Source: Streptomyces sp. WMMC500 (GTDB lineage Bacteria; Actinomycetota; Actinomycetes; Streptomycetales; Streptomycetaceae). Taken from it: 64,000 nt of DNA. The translations under genes were made by a program, and so were the position numbers. Position 1 is the first letter of the stretch. The number at the start of each line of letters is the position of its first letter. The notes under the pieces were generated by a model, which saw only the letters and a list, made by a program, of their open reading frames with translations, searched no databases and was not told the origin of the DNA. Below, in pieces: positions 28,010 to 36,430 of this stretch. The stretch lies in the NCBI RefSeq assembly GCF_027497195.1, contig NZ_CP114905.1, forward strand, positions 4,599,001 through 4,663,000, written 5' to 3'.

Positions 28010-29575
28010 ATGACGAGCGTGGACCACGACCCGGCCCGGCGGCCGGCCGCCGCCGGGGCGGCGGCCGGGCCGCCCGTGGCCCCCACCCGGCACGACGAGA
28101 TCGCCGCCCGCGGCAGCGAGGTCCTCGGCGGTCCGCTGGGCCGCCGGGCGCTGCTCGGCGGGTCCTGGTGGACTCCGGTGCGGGTGATCGCGCTCGTGGC
28201 GATCGGGATGTTTGCGCTCGGCATGGTGCAGAAGTACCCGTGCTACGACGGCGCCTGGTTCTCCGGCGCCAACGCGCAGTACACCCGCGCCTGCTACTCC
28301 GACATCCCGCACCTCTACCAGGGCCGCGGCTTCGCCGACGACCTCACGCCGTACTTCGACCGCATCCCGCCGGAGGTCTCCGGCGGGATGGAGTTCCTCG
28401 AATACCCGGTCCTGACCGGGCTGTTCATGGAGGTCGCCTCCTGGCTCACCCCGGGCGGCGACGACCTGGTGCACCGCGAGCAGGTCTACTGGCTCGTCAA
28501 CGCCGGCATGCTGATGGCCTGCACCGCGATCGTCGCCGTCTGCGTGGCCCGTACGCACCGCCGCCGGCCGTGGGACGGGCTCCTCGTCGCCCTCGCCCCG
28601 GCGCTCGCGCTCACCGCGACGATCAACTGGGACCTCCTCGCCGTCGCGCTGACCGCCGCCGCGATGCTCGCCTGGTCCCGCAGCCGCCCCGTGGCCGCGG
28701 GCGTGCTCCTCGGCCTCGCCACCGCCGCCAAGCTGTACTCCGCGCTGCTGCTCTGGCCCCTGCTGCTGCTCTGTCTGCGCGCCGGGCGGCTACGGCAGTT
28801 CGGCACCGCGACCGCCGCCGCGGCCGGCGCCTGGCTCGTCGTCAACCTGCCCGTGATGATCAAGGCGCCGGACGGCTGGGCGAAGTTCTACACCTTCAGC
28901 CAGGAACGGGGCGTCGACTTCGGGTCGTTCTGGCTGATCATCTCCCAGCGCTCCGGCGAGCCCCTGGACGACGCGAACGTCTACGCGACCGCCCTGATGG
29001 TCCTCGGCTGCCTCGGCATCGGCGCCCTGGCGCTCGCCGCGCCGCGCCGCCCGCGCTTCGCGCAGCTCGCGTTCCTGGTCGTGGCGCTGTTCATCGTCAC
29101 CAACAAGGTCTATTCGCCGCAGTACGTCCTGTGGCTCATCCCGCTCGCCGCGCTGGCCCGGCCGCGCTGGCGCGACTTCCTCATCTGGCAGGGCTGCGAG
29201 GTCGCGTACTACCTGGGCATCTGGCTCTACCTCGCCTACACCAACGGCGGCGAGGACGCCAAGGGCCTGCCCCCGGACGGCTACCACGTGGCCATCGCCG
29301 CGCATCTCCTCGGCACGCTCTACCTGTGCGCGGTGGTCGTACGGGACATCGTGATGCCGGACCGCGATCCCGTACGCCGCCTCGGCGACGACGACCCCGG
29401 CGGGGGCGTCCTGGACCGGGCGCCGGACGCGCGGGTGCTCGGCGAGGCGCGGCCCGGGCGGCACGCGGCGGGCCTGCCCGGGGCACCCGGAGCGGCCGGA
29501 GCGCCGGGGAGGCCGCAGGTGCGGTGGGGAGCGGAACGGGCCGTGAAACCGGCCCCGGTGTCCCCCATCGAGTGA
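28010..29575 (+). CDS. GT87-type polyprenyl-phosphate-dependent mannosyltransferase-like membrane protein
   Basis: A 521-residue multi-spanning protein resembling glycosyltransferase family 87 (DUF2029) enzymes, which use polyprenyl-phosphate mannose for lipoglycan or glycan assembly. About ten membrane helices are visible. The first extracytoplasmic loop carries acidic residues and aromatic segments (GFADDLTPYFDRIPPE, MEFLEYPVLTGLFMEV). The C-terminus is a cytoplasmic Gly/Ala/Pro tail. It follows the PBP gene by 192 bp, a spacer in which I see no gene. The substrate is not readable. Confidence 0.75.
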   Translation: MTSVDHDPARRPAAAGAAAGPPVAPTRHDEIAARGSEVLGGPLGRRALLGGSWWTPVRVIALVAIGMFALGMVQKYPCYDGAWFSGANAQYTRACYSDIPHLYQGRGFADDLTPYFDRIPPEVSGGMEFLEYPVLTGLFMEVASWLTPGGDDLVHREQVYWLVNAGMLMACTAIVAVCVARTHRRRPWDGLLVALAPALALTATINWDLLAVALTAAAMLAWSRSRPVAAGVLLGLATAAKLYSALLLWPLLLLCLRAGRLRQFGTATAAAAGAWLVVNLPVMIKAPDGWAKFYTFSQERGVDFGSFWLIISQRSGEPLDDANVYATALMVLGCLGIGALALAAPRRPRFAQLAFLVVALFIVTNKVYSPQYVLWLIPLAALARPRWRDFLIWQGCEVAYYLGIWLYLAYTNGGEDAKGLPPDGYHVAIAAHLLGTLYLCAVVVRDIVMPDRDPVRRLGDDDPGGGVLDRAPDARVLGEARPGRHAAGLPGAPGAAGAPGRPQVRWGAERAVKPAPVSPIE

Positions 29576-29594
29576 AGTCGCGGAGACGGACCCG

Positions 29595-30626
29595 CTAGCG
29601 TTCCACCACGCGGTCCGGCTGGGTCGTCGTGTGCCGCAGGTGCGCGACCATCTCGTCGCCCTGCACCGGCGCCGACGTCTCCGCCGGCAGGAACAGGATC
29701 GACACCTGCATGTGCGGCGGCTCCGCGAACCAGCGCTGCTTGCCCTCCCACACGAACGGCGACAGGTTGCGGTTCACCGTCGCCAGCCCCGCCCGGGCCA
29801 CGCCCTTCGCCCGGGGCGCCAGCCCGTGCATCGCCTTCGGCGCCTCCAGCCCCACGCCCTGCGACGTACCGCCGGCGACCACCACCAGGTGGCCGTCGCC
29901 CGACACCTTCTGCTGCCGGTAGCCGAAGCGGTCGCCCTTCGCCACGCGCGTGACGTCCAGCACCGTGCCCTTGTACTGCGTCGCGTCGTGGTCGCCCAGC
30001 CACAGCCTGGTGCCGATCCGCGCCCGGAAGCGGGTCTGCGGGAACTGGCGCTGCAACTGCTCGAACTCGTCCGCCCGCAGATGGCTGACGTACATCGTGT
30101 GCAGCGGCAGCCGCGCCGCGCGCAGCCGGTCCATCCACGTGATGACCTCGTCCACCGCGCTGGAGCCGTCCGTGCGGTCCAGCGGCAGGTGGATCGCGAA
30201 GCCTTCCAGCGTCACGTCCGACAGCAGCGACGCCAGCTTGGGCAGCTCCTCCTCCGTGACTCCGTGCCGCCGCATCGAGCTCATCACCTCTATGACGACC
30301 CGGGCGCCGACCAGCCGCCCCACCGCGTCCACCGACGCGACGGTGCGGATCACCCGCGTCGGCAGCGGCACGGGCTCCTCGGTGAGCTGGTACGGGGTGA
30401 GGACGAGCAGGTCGCCGCTGACGAAGTCGCGCGCCCGCGCCGCCTCGTACACCGTGCCCACCGCCAGCGGGCCCGCACCCAGCCGGGCGGCCTCGGCGGC
30501 CAGGCGCTCGTGGCCGAAGCCGTAGCCGTTGCCCTTGCAGACGGGGACGAGCCCGGGGAACTGCTCCAGGATGTGCTGCTGGTGTGCGCGCCACCGCGCG
30601 GAATCGACGTACAGGGTGAGCGGCAT
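29595..30626 (-). CDS. Alanine racemase-like PLP-fold protein, FemX neighbour
   Basis: A 343-residue protein with the fold-type III PLP barrel of alanine racemase. The PLP-lysine motif is CKGNGYGFG (canonical KANAYGHG) and the Arg region is SSMRRHGV. In the C-terminal domain, the stretch where racemases have GYADG with the catalytic Tyr reads GGTSQG, so the second catalytic base seems absent. It probably does not racemise alanine in the usual way. ATG 30626 is used. It is 86 bp downstream of femX on the same strand, so a role in peptidoglycan precursor modification is suggested. Confidence 0.7.
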   Translation of the reverse strand: MPLTLYVDSARWRAHQQHILEQFPGLVPVCKGNGYGFGHERLAAEAARLGAGPLAVGTVYEAARARDFVSGDLLVLTPYQLTEEPVPLPTRVIRTVASVDAVGRLVGARVVIEVMSSMRRHGVTEEELPKLASLLSDVTLEGFAIHLPLDRTDGSSAVDEVITWMDRLRAARLPLHTMYVSHLRADEFEQLQRQFPQTRFRARIGTRLWLGDHDATQYKGTVLDVTRVAKGDRFGYRQQKVSGDGHLVVVAGGTSQGVGLEAPKAMHGLAPRAKGVARAGLATVNRNLSPFVWEGKQRWFAEPPHMQVSILFLPAETSAPVQGDEMVAHLRHTTTQPDRVVER

Positions 30627-30669
30627 GGCGGTCGGTCTACCTTCCTTCGCGGTGTCGGGGGCCCTTTCC

Positions 30670-30706
30670 TTCACGCGCAAGTCCGCTGCTTCACGCGCAA
30701 GTCCGC
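30670..30706. repeat. Short tandem repeat between femX and racemase-like gene
   Basis: Two identical 17-bp copies of TTCACGCGCAAGTCCGC (30670-30686 and 30690-30706), period 20 bp, between the femX stop and the next gene. No function evident; it may be slippage-derived. Confidence 0.7.
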
Positions 30707-30711
30707 CGTGG

Positions 30712-31830
30712 TCAGCGGCGGGACATGTAGATGTCGAGAGCCTTGTGGAGCAGCTTATTCAGTGGGTAGTCCCACTCGCCCAGGTATTCGGCCGCCTGCC
30801 CCCCTGTGCCCACCTTGAACTGGATCAGCCCGAAGAGGTGGTCGCTGTCGACGAGCGCGTCGCCGATGCCGCGCAGGTCGTACACGTGCGCGCCGGCGGC
30901 GTGCGCGTCCTTCATCATCTGCCACTGGATGGCGTTCGACGGGCGCACCTCGCGCCCGTGGTTGGCGGAGGCACCGTACGAATACCACACGTGCCCGCCC
31001 ACCGTCAGCATCGTCGTCGCCGCCAGGCACTCGCCCTGGTGGAGCGCGAAGTACAGCCGCATCCGGCCCGGCTCCTCGGCGTTGAGCACCTTCCACATGC
31101 GCTCGAAGTACCCCTGCGGCCGGGGCCGGAACTTGTCGCGCTCGGCCGTGATCTCGTACAGCCGCTGCCACTCGCCGAAGTGCTCGAGACCGCCCTGCAC
31201 CACCTCGACGCCCGCCTTCTCGGCCTTCTTGACGTTGCGCCGCCAGAGCTGGTTGAAGCCCTTGAAGATCTCGTCCAGGGACCGGCCCGCCAGCGGCACC
31301 TGGAAGACGTACCGCGGCTGTACGTCGCCGAAGCCCGCGCCACCGTCCTCGCCCTGCTGCCACCCCATCCGCCGCAGCCGCTCGGCGACCTCGAACGCCT
31401 GCGGCTCGACGACGTCGGCGTTGACGTCGCGCAGCCGCTTGACGTCCGGGTCGGCGATGCCCGCCTTGATCGTCGGCGCCTCCCAGCGGCGGATGATCAC
31501 CGGCGGGCCCATCTTCACGGAGAACGCGCCCTGGCCCTTCAGGTGCGCCAGCATCGGCGTCAGCCACGCGTCGAGGTTCGGCGCGTACCAGTCGATGACC
31601 GGCCCCTCCGGCAGGTACGCCAGATACCGCTTGACCTTCGGCAACTGCCGGTACAGCACCAGAGCCGCGCCCACCTGCCGCCCGTCGCCGTCGAACCAGC
31701 CCAGGTTCTCCGCGCGCCACTCGGACTTCACGTCCGCCCACGCCGGGATCTGGCAGTGGCTCGCGGCGGGCAGGCTGCGGATGTACGCCAGATGCTGCTC
31801 GCGGCTGATGGGCTGCAGGGTCAGGCTCAT
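30712..31830 (-). CDS. femX: Lipid II:glycine glycyltransferase FemX
   Basis: Adds the first glycine bridge residue to the diaminopimelate side chain of lipid II, using glycyl-tRNA. The 372-residue protein has the double GNAT fold of Fem ligases, with the first segment HCQIPAWADVKSEW, the tRNA-contact helical region RNVKKAEKAGVEVV, and the second GNAT portion (YSYGASANHGREVRPSNAIQW, then DLRGIG). In S. coelicolor FemX acts on precursors ending in D-Ala, whereas VanK handles D-Lac forms. The racemase-like gene follows. Confidence 0.9.
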   Translation of the reverse strand: MSLTLQPISREQHLAYIRSLPAASHCQIPAWADVKSEWRAENLGWFDGDGRQVGAALVLYRQLPKVKRYLAYLPEGPVIDWYAPNLDAWLTPMLAHLKGQGAFSVKMGPPVIIRRWEAPTIKAGIADPDVKRLRDVNADVVEPQAFEVAERLRRMGWQQGEDGGAGFGDVQPRYVFQVPLAGRSLDEIFKGFNQLWRRNVKKAEKAGVEVVQGGLEHFGEWQRLYEITAERDKFRPRPQGYFERMWKVLNAEEPGRMRLYFALHQGECLAATTMLTVGGHVWYSYGASANHGREVRPSNAIQWQMMKDAHAAGAHVYDLRGIGDALVDSDHLFGLIQFKVGTGGQAAEYLGEWDYPLNKLLHKALDIYMSRR

Positions 31831-32044
31831 GGCGGCGCTCCTCGTGCTGCGGCGGGTTGCCGACTGCGGCAGGCTTCTCGCGGGTGAAGCCTACTGCGGG
31901 CGCACCGCGCCCCAGAGGGGAAGGCCCCAAGCGGCGGGGCCACGCGAACACGGGAGCGAGCGGTGGTGTGAGGCGGCTGCGTCAGCGGAAGGCGGCGGAA
32001 GGCGGCGGCCGACTCGGCGCGTCCCGGAGGAGTTCAGGAGGGGT
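31831..32044. other. femX upstream spacer
   Basis: This 214-bp spacer separates femX from the small membrane-protein gene. It is moderately purine-rich on the plus strand and includes AGGCGGCGGAAGGCGGCGG near 31990. It should contain the femX promoter, but I cannot assign elements and see no gene. Confidence 0.3.
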
Positions 32045-32350
32045 TCAGAGAGAGAAGCCGCCGCGCGCCATCGCCAGGAAGAAGCCGAGGCCGGACGCCC
32101 CGAGGCCCAGGAGGATCAGGAACCGTTCCCGGGTGGTCTCGGAGATCATCTGTGCCCACGCCCCGGTGACGATCCCGATCAGACCCGCCCAGGTCGCCGG
32201 CACGTGCAGGCCGCGCCACTGGGCCATGACGACCGCGACCGCGCCGACGGCGAGCGTGATGACGAGAAGCGTGTCCTGCGCGACGTGGTGTTCGCCGTCG
32301 CTGGCGAAGAGGCCGATGTTGCGCTGCGGGGGCTGTATTGCCTGAGGCAT
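32045..32350 (-). CDS. Small membrane protein of unknown function
   Basis: A 101-residue protein starting MPQAIQPPQRNIGLFASDGE, with three predicted membrane helices: about 28-46 (LLVITLAVGAVAVVMAQW), 51-70 (ATWAGLIGIVTGAWAQ) and 78-95 (FLILLGLGASGLGFFLAMA). ATG 32350 was chosen for its excellent GGAGGTGCCCT site; the longer open frame upstream is not convincing. It is divergent from the rpsF operon. I do not recognise a function. Confidence 0.7.
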   Translation of the reverse strand: MPQAIQPPQRNIGLFASDGEHHVAQDTLLVITLAVGAVAVVMAQWRGLHVPATWAGLIGIVTGAWAQMISETTRERFLILLGLGASGLGFFLAMARGGFSL

Positions 32351-32642
32351 AGGGCACCTCCATGCCCGTACGGCGGCGCGGGCTGCAGGTCGTACGTGAC
32401 GCCGCTCACACCCTTTGACTCCAGATTGCCCGGAATCCTGGCCGGATTTCAACCGGAAGGGCCGCTGCGGGTACTGTGTACCGTCTGTAGCGGAGCCAGC
32501 CCAGGCCATCCCGCCGCACGGCGCCCCATCCGGCGCCTCCACCGCGGGTTGTCAGTGCCGGGCGCTACCGTTGCGACGCAATGAAGAACCTCCTGCCACG
32601 GAGAGACCGTGGCCGCCGAGTCCAGAGGAGGTGGGTTCCACA
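32351..32642 (+). promoter_or_regulatory. rpsF operon leader and promoter region
   Basis: This 292-bp spacer must drive the rpsF-ssb-rpsR-rplI operon. TTCAAC (32448-32453), 18 nt, TACTGT (32472-32477) is a possible vegetative promoter. The ribosome binding site before rpsF is GAGGAGG (32625-32631), a strong one. No gene is seen in the gap. Confidence 0.35.
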
Positions 32643-32933
32643 ATGCGTCACTACGAGGTGATGGTCATCCTCGACCCCGATCTCGAGGAGCGTGCAGTCT
32701 CCCCGTTGATCGAGTCCTTCCTGTCCGTGATCCGTGAGGCCAAGGGCAAGGTGGAGAAGGTCGACACCTGGGGCCGTCGTCGTCTCGCTTACGAGATCAA
32801 GAAGAAGCCCGAGGGCATCTACTCGGTCATCGACATCCAGGCCGAGGCCGATGTCGTCAAGGAGCTCGACCGGCAGATGAACCTCAACGAGTCGGTGCTG
32901 CGGACCAAGGTCCTGCGCCCCGCAATCCACTGA
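32643..32933 (+). CDS. rpsF: 30S ribosomal protein S6
   Basis: A 96-residue small-subunit protein that binds the 16S central domain together with S18. The sequence begins [16 protein letters not shown] and contains [17 protein letters not shown], the classic S6 pattern. It leads the conserved operon rpsF-ssb-rpsR-rplI. Confidence 0.98.
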   Translation: MRHYEVMVILDPDLEERAVSPLIESFLSVIREAKGKVEKVDTWGRRRLAYEIKKKPEGIYSVIDIQAEADVVKELDRQMNLNESVLRTKVLRPAIH

Positions 32934-33019
32934 CGACAACCGACGAGTACACCACGTACGAGTAACCGAACCGACAAGCCAGACCGCACCACCCGGCAGC
33001 AACCGCGAGAGGTCAAGAC

Positions 33020-33637
33020 ATGGCAGGCGAGACCGTCATCACCGTCGTCGGAAACCTGACCGATGACCCCGAGCTGCGCTTCACGCCGTCCGGCGCGGCC
33101 GTCGCGAACTTCACGATCGCGTCGACGCCCCGGACGTTCGACCGGCAGACCAACGAGTGGAAGGACGGCGACCCGCTGTTCCTCCGCGCGTCGATCTGGC
33201 GCCAGGCAGCGGAGAACGTCGCCGAGTCGCTGACGCGTGGCACGCGCGTGGTTGCCCAGGGCCGGCTCCGCCAGCGTTCGTACGAGACCCAGCAGGGCGA
33301 GAAGCGGACCGTGGTGGAGCTGGAGGTCGACGAGATCGGCCCCGCGCTCCGGTACGCCACGGCCAAGGTCACCAAGACCACCGGCAGGGGCGGCCAGGGC
33401 GGCGGCTTCGGCGGCGGTGGCGGCGGCCAGCAGGGCGGCCAGGGCGGTGGCTGGGGCGGAAGCCCCGGCGGCGGTCAGGGCGGCCAGGGTGGCGGCGGCC
33501 CGCAGGGCGACCCGTGGGCCACGTCCGGCGGCGGTCAGCAGGGCGGTCAGGGCGGCGGCTGGGGTGGGAACTCCGGCGGCGGCCAGGGCGGCCAGGGTGG
33601 CCAGGGCGGCGGTTACTCGGACGAGCCCCCGTTCTGA
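33020..33637 (+). CDS. ssb: Single-stranded DNA-binding protein
   Basis: Coats single-stranded DNA in replication and repair. The 205-residue protein has an OB fold (about 1-112: [32 protein letters not shown]), a long Gly/Gln-rich linker (about 120-195) of [13 protein letters not shown] repeats, and the acidic tip DEPPF that binds partner proteins. It sits between rpsF and rpsR, the position of the essential actinomycete SSB. Confidence 0.97.
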   Translation: MAGETVITVVGNLTDDPELRFTPSGAAVANFTIASTPRTFDRQTNEWKDGDPLFLRASIWRQAAENVAESLTRGTRVVAQGRLRQRSYETQQGEKRTVVELEVDEIGPALRYATAKVTKTTGRGGQGGGFGGGGGGQQGGQGGGWGGSPGGGQGGQGGGGPQGDPWATSGGGQQGGQGGGWGGNSGGGQGGQGGQGGGYSDEPPF

Positions 33638-33707
33638 TCCCGGGCCTCCCGGGGCGTGACGAGGGTGCTCGTACACCACACTTCTTGATCACTGGAGCAA
33701 AGACATC

Positions 33708-33944
33708 ATGGCGAAGCCGCCTCCGCGCAAGCCGAAGAAGAAGGTTTGCGTCTTCTGCAAGGAGAAGATCTCCTACGTCGACTACAAGGACACGAACCTG
33801 CTGCGGAAGTTCATCTCCGACCGCGGCAAGATCCGTGCCCGCCGGGTCACCGGCAACTGCACCCAGCACCAGCGCGATGTCGCCACGGCCGTGAAGAACA
33901 GCCGGGAGATGGCGCTGCTGCCCTACACCTCGACCGCGCGCTGA
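33708..33944 (+). CDS. rpsR: 30S ribosomal protein S18 (Cys-containing form)
   Basis: A 78-residue S18. It retains a possible zinc set, Cys14 and Cys17 (CVFC), Cys51 and His54 (NCTQH), so it is the C+ type; many actinomycetes also carry a Cys-free paralogue used under zinc limitation. The core [18 protein letters not shown] is canonical. Confidence 0.97.
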   Translation: MAKPPPRKPKKKVCVFCKEKISYVDYKDTNLLRKFISDRGKIRARRVTGNCTQHQRDVATAVKNSREMALLPYTSTAR

Positions 33945-33963
33945 CTGGGAGGGTGAGCGAAGT

Positions 33964-34410
33964 ATGAAGATCATCCTCAAGGGTGAGGTCTCCGGCCTCG
34001 GTGCCGCGGGCGATGTCGTCGAGGTCAAGGACGGGTACGCCCGCAACTACCTGATCCCCAACGGGCTGGCGATCCGCTGGACCCGCGGCGGGGAGAAGGA
34101 CGTCGCGCAGATCCGCCGCGGCCGCAAGCTGCGCGAGATCGCCTCGGTCGAGCAGGCCAACGCCGTCAAGTCGGAGCTGGAGGGCGTGCAGGTGCGCCTG
34201 TCCACGCGCGCCGGCGCCAGCGGCCGCCTCTTCGGCGCCGTCACCCCCGCCGACATCGCCACGGCGATCAAGCGGGCCGGCGGCCCGGACGTGGACAAGC
34301 GGCGCATCGAGCTGTCCGCGCCGATCAAGAGCCTCGGCGCCCACCAGGTGTCCGTGCGGCTGCACCCCGAGGTCGACGCGAAGGTCGGCGTCGAGGTCGT
34401 GGCCGGCTGA
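33964..34410 (+). CDS. rplI: 50S ribosomal protein L9
   Basis: A 148-residue large-subunit protein. The N-terminal rRNA-binding domain starts [20 protein letters not shown] with [15 protein letters not shown]; a helix links to the C-terminal domain. It ends the operon and is followed by a strong hairpin. Confidence 0.98.
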   Translation: MKIILKGEVSGLGAAGDVVEVKDGYARNYLIPNGLAIRWTRGGEKDVAQIRRGRKLREIASVEQANAVKSELEGVQVRLSTRAGASGRLFGAVTPADIATAIKRAGGPDVDKRRIELSAPIKSLGAHQVSVRLHPEVDAKVGVEVVAG

Positions 34411-34439
34411 CGCACCGTCCGGCAACGGGCAGAACGAAG

Positions 34440-34475
34440 AACGGGCCGCAACCCCCGCGGGGGTTGCGGCCCGTT
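34440..34475 (+). terminator. Terminator of the rpsF-rplI operon
   Basis: Inverted repeat with 17-bp arms, 34440-34456 and 34459-34475, and a very small loop, 30 bp after the rplI stop. The innermost pairs must open to form the loop. It also lies where leftward MATE transcripts would end. Confidence 0.8.
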
Positions 34476-34581
34476 CGCGTACGGACGTACGGAACCGGGC
34501 CCGGCCCGCGAACCGGGGCCCCGGCAGCCGAGGGCGTCGGCCGGTCCGGGCCGCTACGCCCGTACCCCTCCGCCCGTACCG

Positions 34582-35955
34582 CTACGCCCGTACGGCGCCC
34601 GTGACCAGCCACCGCCCCGACCGCGCGCGCAGCCACAGCGTCGCCAGCCGGGTCAGCATCATCAGCCCCATCGACCACCACAGCGCCGTCAGCCCCCCGC
34701 CCAGCGCCGGGACCGCCAGCGCCACCGGCGCGAAGACCGCCAGCGTCAGCAGCATCGCCCACGCCAGATACGGCCCGTCACCCGCGCCCATGAGCACGCC
34801 GTCGAGCACGAACACCACCCCCGCCAGCGGCTGCGTCACCGCGACGACCAGCAGCGCCGGCAGCAGCACGTCGTGCACCCCCGCGTCGTCCGTGAACAGC
34901 GGCAGGATCAGCGGCCGGGCGGCCACCACCAGCACGCCCAGCACCGCGCCGGTCGCCACCCCCCACTGCACCATCCGCCGGCACGCCTCCCGCGCGCCGT
35001 CCGCGTCCCCCGCGCCCAGATACCGGCCGATGATCGCCTGCCCGGCTATCGCTATCGCGTCCAGCGCGAAGGCCAGCAGCGACCAGATGCTCAGCACCAC
35101 CTGGTGCGCGGCGACCGACTCGTCCCCGAGCCCGGCCGCCACCGCCGTCGCGATCAGCAGCACGGCGCGCAGCGACAGCGTACGGATCAGCAGCGGCACC
35201 CCGGCCCGCGCGGAGGCCCGTATGCCGCCGGGGTGCGGGCGCAGCGCGGCGCCGTGGCGGCGGGCCCCGCGCACGACGACGGCCAGGTACACCGCCGCCA
35301 TCCCCCACTGCGCGAGCACGGTGCCCCAGGCGGAGCCGGCGATGCCGAGGCCGGCGCCGTAGACGAGGGTGACGTTCAGGACGGCGTTGGCGGTGAACCC
35401 GCCGACGGCGACGTACAGCGGCGTGCGGGTGTCCTGCAGGCCGCGCAGCACGCCGGTGGCGGCGAAGACGACGAGCATGGCGGGGATGCCGAAGGCGCTG
35501 ACGCGCAGATACGTGACCGCGTGCGGCGCGGCGGTGTCCGAGGCGCCGAAGAGCCCGACGAGGCCGGGCGCGGTGGGGACGGTGACGGCGACGAGCGCGG
35601 CGCCGAGCAGCACGGCGAGCCAGATGCCGTCGACGCCCTGCCGGATCGCGGAGCGCAGGTCGCCGGCGCCGACCCGGCGGGCGACGGCGGCGGTGGTGGC
35701 GTAGGCAAGGAAGACGAAGACGCTCACGGCGGTGGTGAGGAGCGCGGCCGCGACGCCGAGTCCGGCGAGCTGCGGGGTGCCGAGGTGGCCGACGACGGCG
35801 CTGTCGGCGAGCACGAAGAGCGGCTCGGCGACGAGCGCGCCGAAGGCGGGGACGGCGAGGGCGACGATCTCGCGGTCGTGGCGCCGCCGGCTGCGGCGCC
35901 GCCGCTCGCCGGGCGGACCCTGGTCGGCGGCGGTGGGCGCGGGGACGTCGTGCAT
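34582..35955 (-). CDS. MATE-family efflux transporter
   Basis: A 457-residue multidrug and toxin extrusion transporter with 12 membrane helices in two repeats (IVALAVPAFGALVAEPLFVLADSAVVGHLG begins the first, FVLDGVLMGAGDGPYL is in the second half). The resemblance is to the DinF-like branch. The substrate is unknown. ATG 35955 has no strong ribosome binding site. It is divergent from dnaB across a region full of DnaA-box-like sequences. Confidence 0.88.
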   Translation of the reverse strand: MHDVPAPTAADQGPPGERRRRSRRRHDREIVALAVPAFGALVAEPLFVLADSAVVGHLGTPQLAGLGVAAALLTTAVSVFVFLAYATTAAVARRVGAGDLRSAIRQGVDGIWLAVLLGAALVAVTVPTAPGLVGLFGASDTAAPHAVTYLRVSAFGIPAMLVVFAATGVLRGLQDTRTPLYVAVGGFTANAVLNVTLVYGAGLGIAGSAWGTVLAQWGMAAVYLAVVVRGARRHGAALRPHPGGIRASARAGVPLLIRTLSLRAVLLIATAVAAGLGDESVAAHQVVLSIWSLLAFALDAIAIAGQAIIGRYLGAGDADGAREACRRMVQWGVATGAVLGVLVVAARPLILPLFTDDAGVHDVLLPALLVVAVTQPLAGVVFVLDGVLMGAGDGPYLAWAMLLTLAVFAPVALAVPALGGGLTALWWSMGLMMLTRLATLWLRARSGRWLVTGAVRA

Positions 35956-35968
35956 GCAGCAAATCTAA

Positions 35969-36231
35969 TAGTCCACAGGTAACAGACGCAACAGGCTTCT
36001 GGCTCTTACAGTGTGACGTGTACGGGGTGATCGCACGCGGCGCCCGCCGCGAGCTCGGCGCGGAGGGGGAAGTTTTTCTCCTCCACCGGGGGTGGACGAA
36101 GAATGGGCAGGTCAAACGGGTGATCGCGGGGCGATAGTGTGCTTGTCCACAGCACTGTCCCCCGCCTCGTACACAGCTTTCCCCAAGTAATCCACAGGTT
36201 GGCGGACGCTTTCCACACCCCCTGTGGATAG
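35969..36231. promoter_or_regulatory. DnaA-box-like cluster upstream of dnaB
   Basis: The 475-bp MATE-dnaB spacer has no convincing gene but several boxes: TAGTCCACA 35969-35977 (8/9), TTGTCCACA 36143-36151 (perfect), TAATCCACA 36188-36196, CTTTCCACA 36209-36217, and inverted TGTGGATAG 36223-36231. Four fall within 90 bp. DnaA may regulate dnaB here or be titrated by the cluster; clusters of DnaA boxes away from oriC are known in Streptomyces. Confidence 0.55.
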
Positions 36232-36430
36232 CGCAATTGGCGAGAGCCCGCCGCGGACCTACGGTGGACCCTCCCCCCTGCCCGGCACCGGCACCGCCGC
36301 CGGCGGTCCGGGGGGCCGGCCGACGCGCCGTAAGCGGAACGCCGCGGGTGAATTGTCAGCGGTGTGCCGTAAGAAAGAGGGGCGCCCTGAGAGGTCCGCC
36401 GAGAGGCGGGTGGGAGGAGGTGGGGCAGCC

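Noticed and set aside
30670..30706. Tandem repeat considered as a CRISPR or operator
   Set aside because: Only two copies with a 3-bp gap; too few and too short for CRISPR, and no symmetry for an operator.
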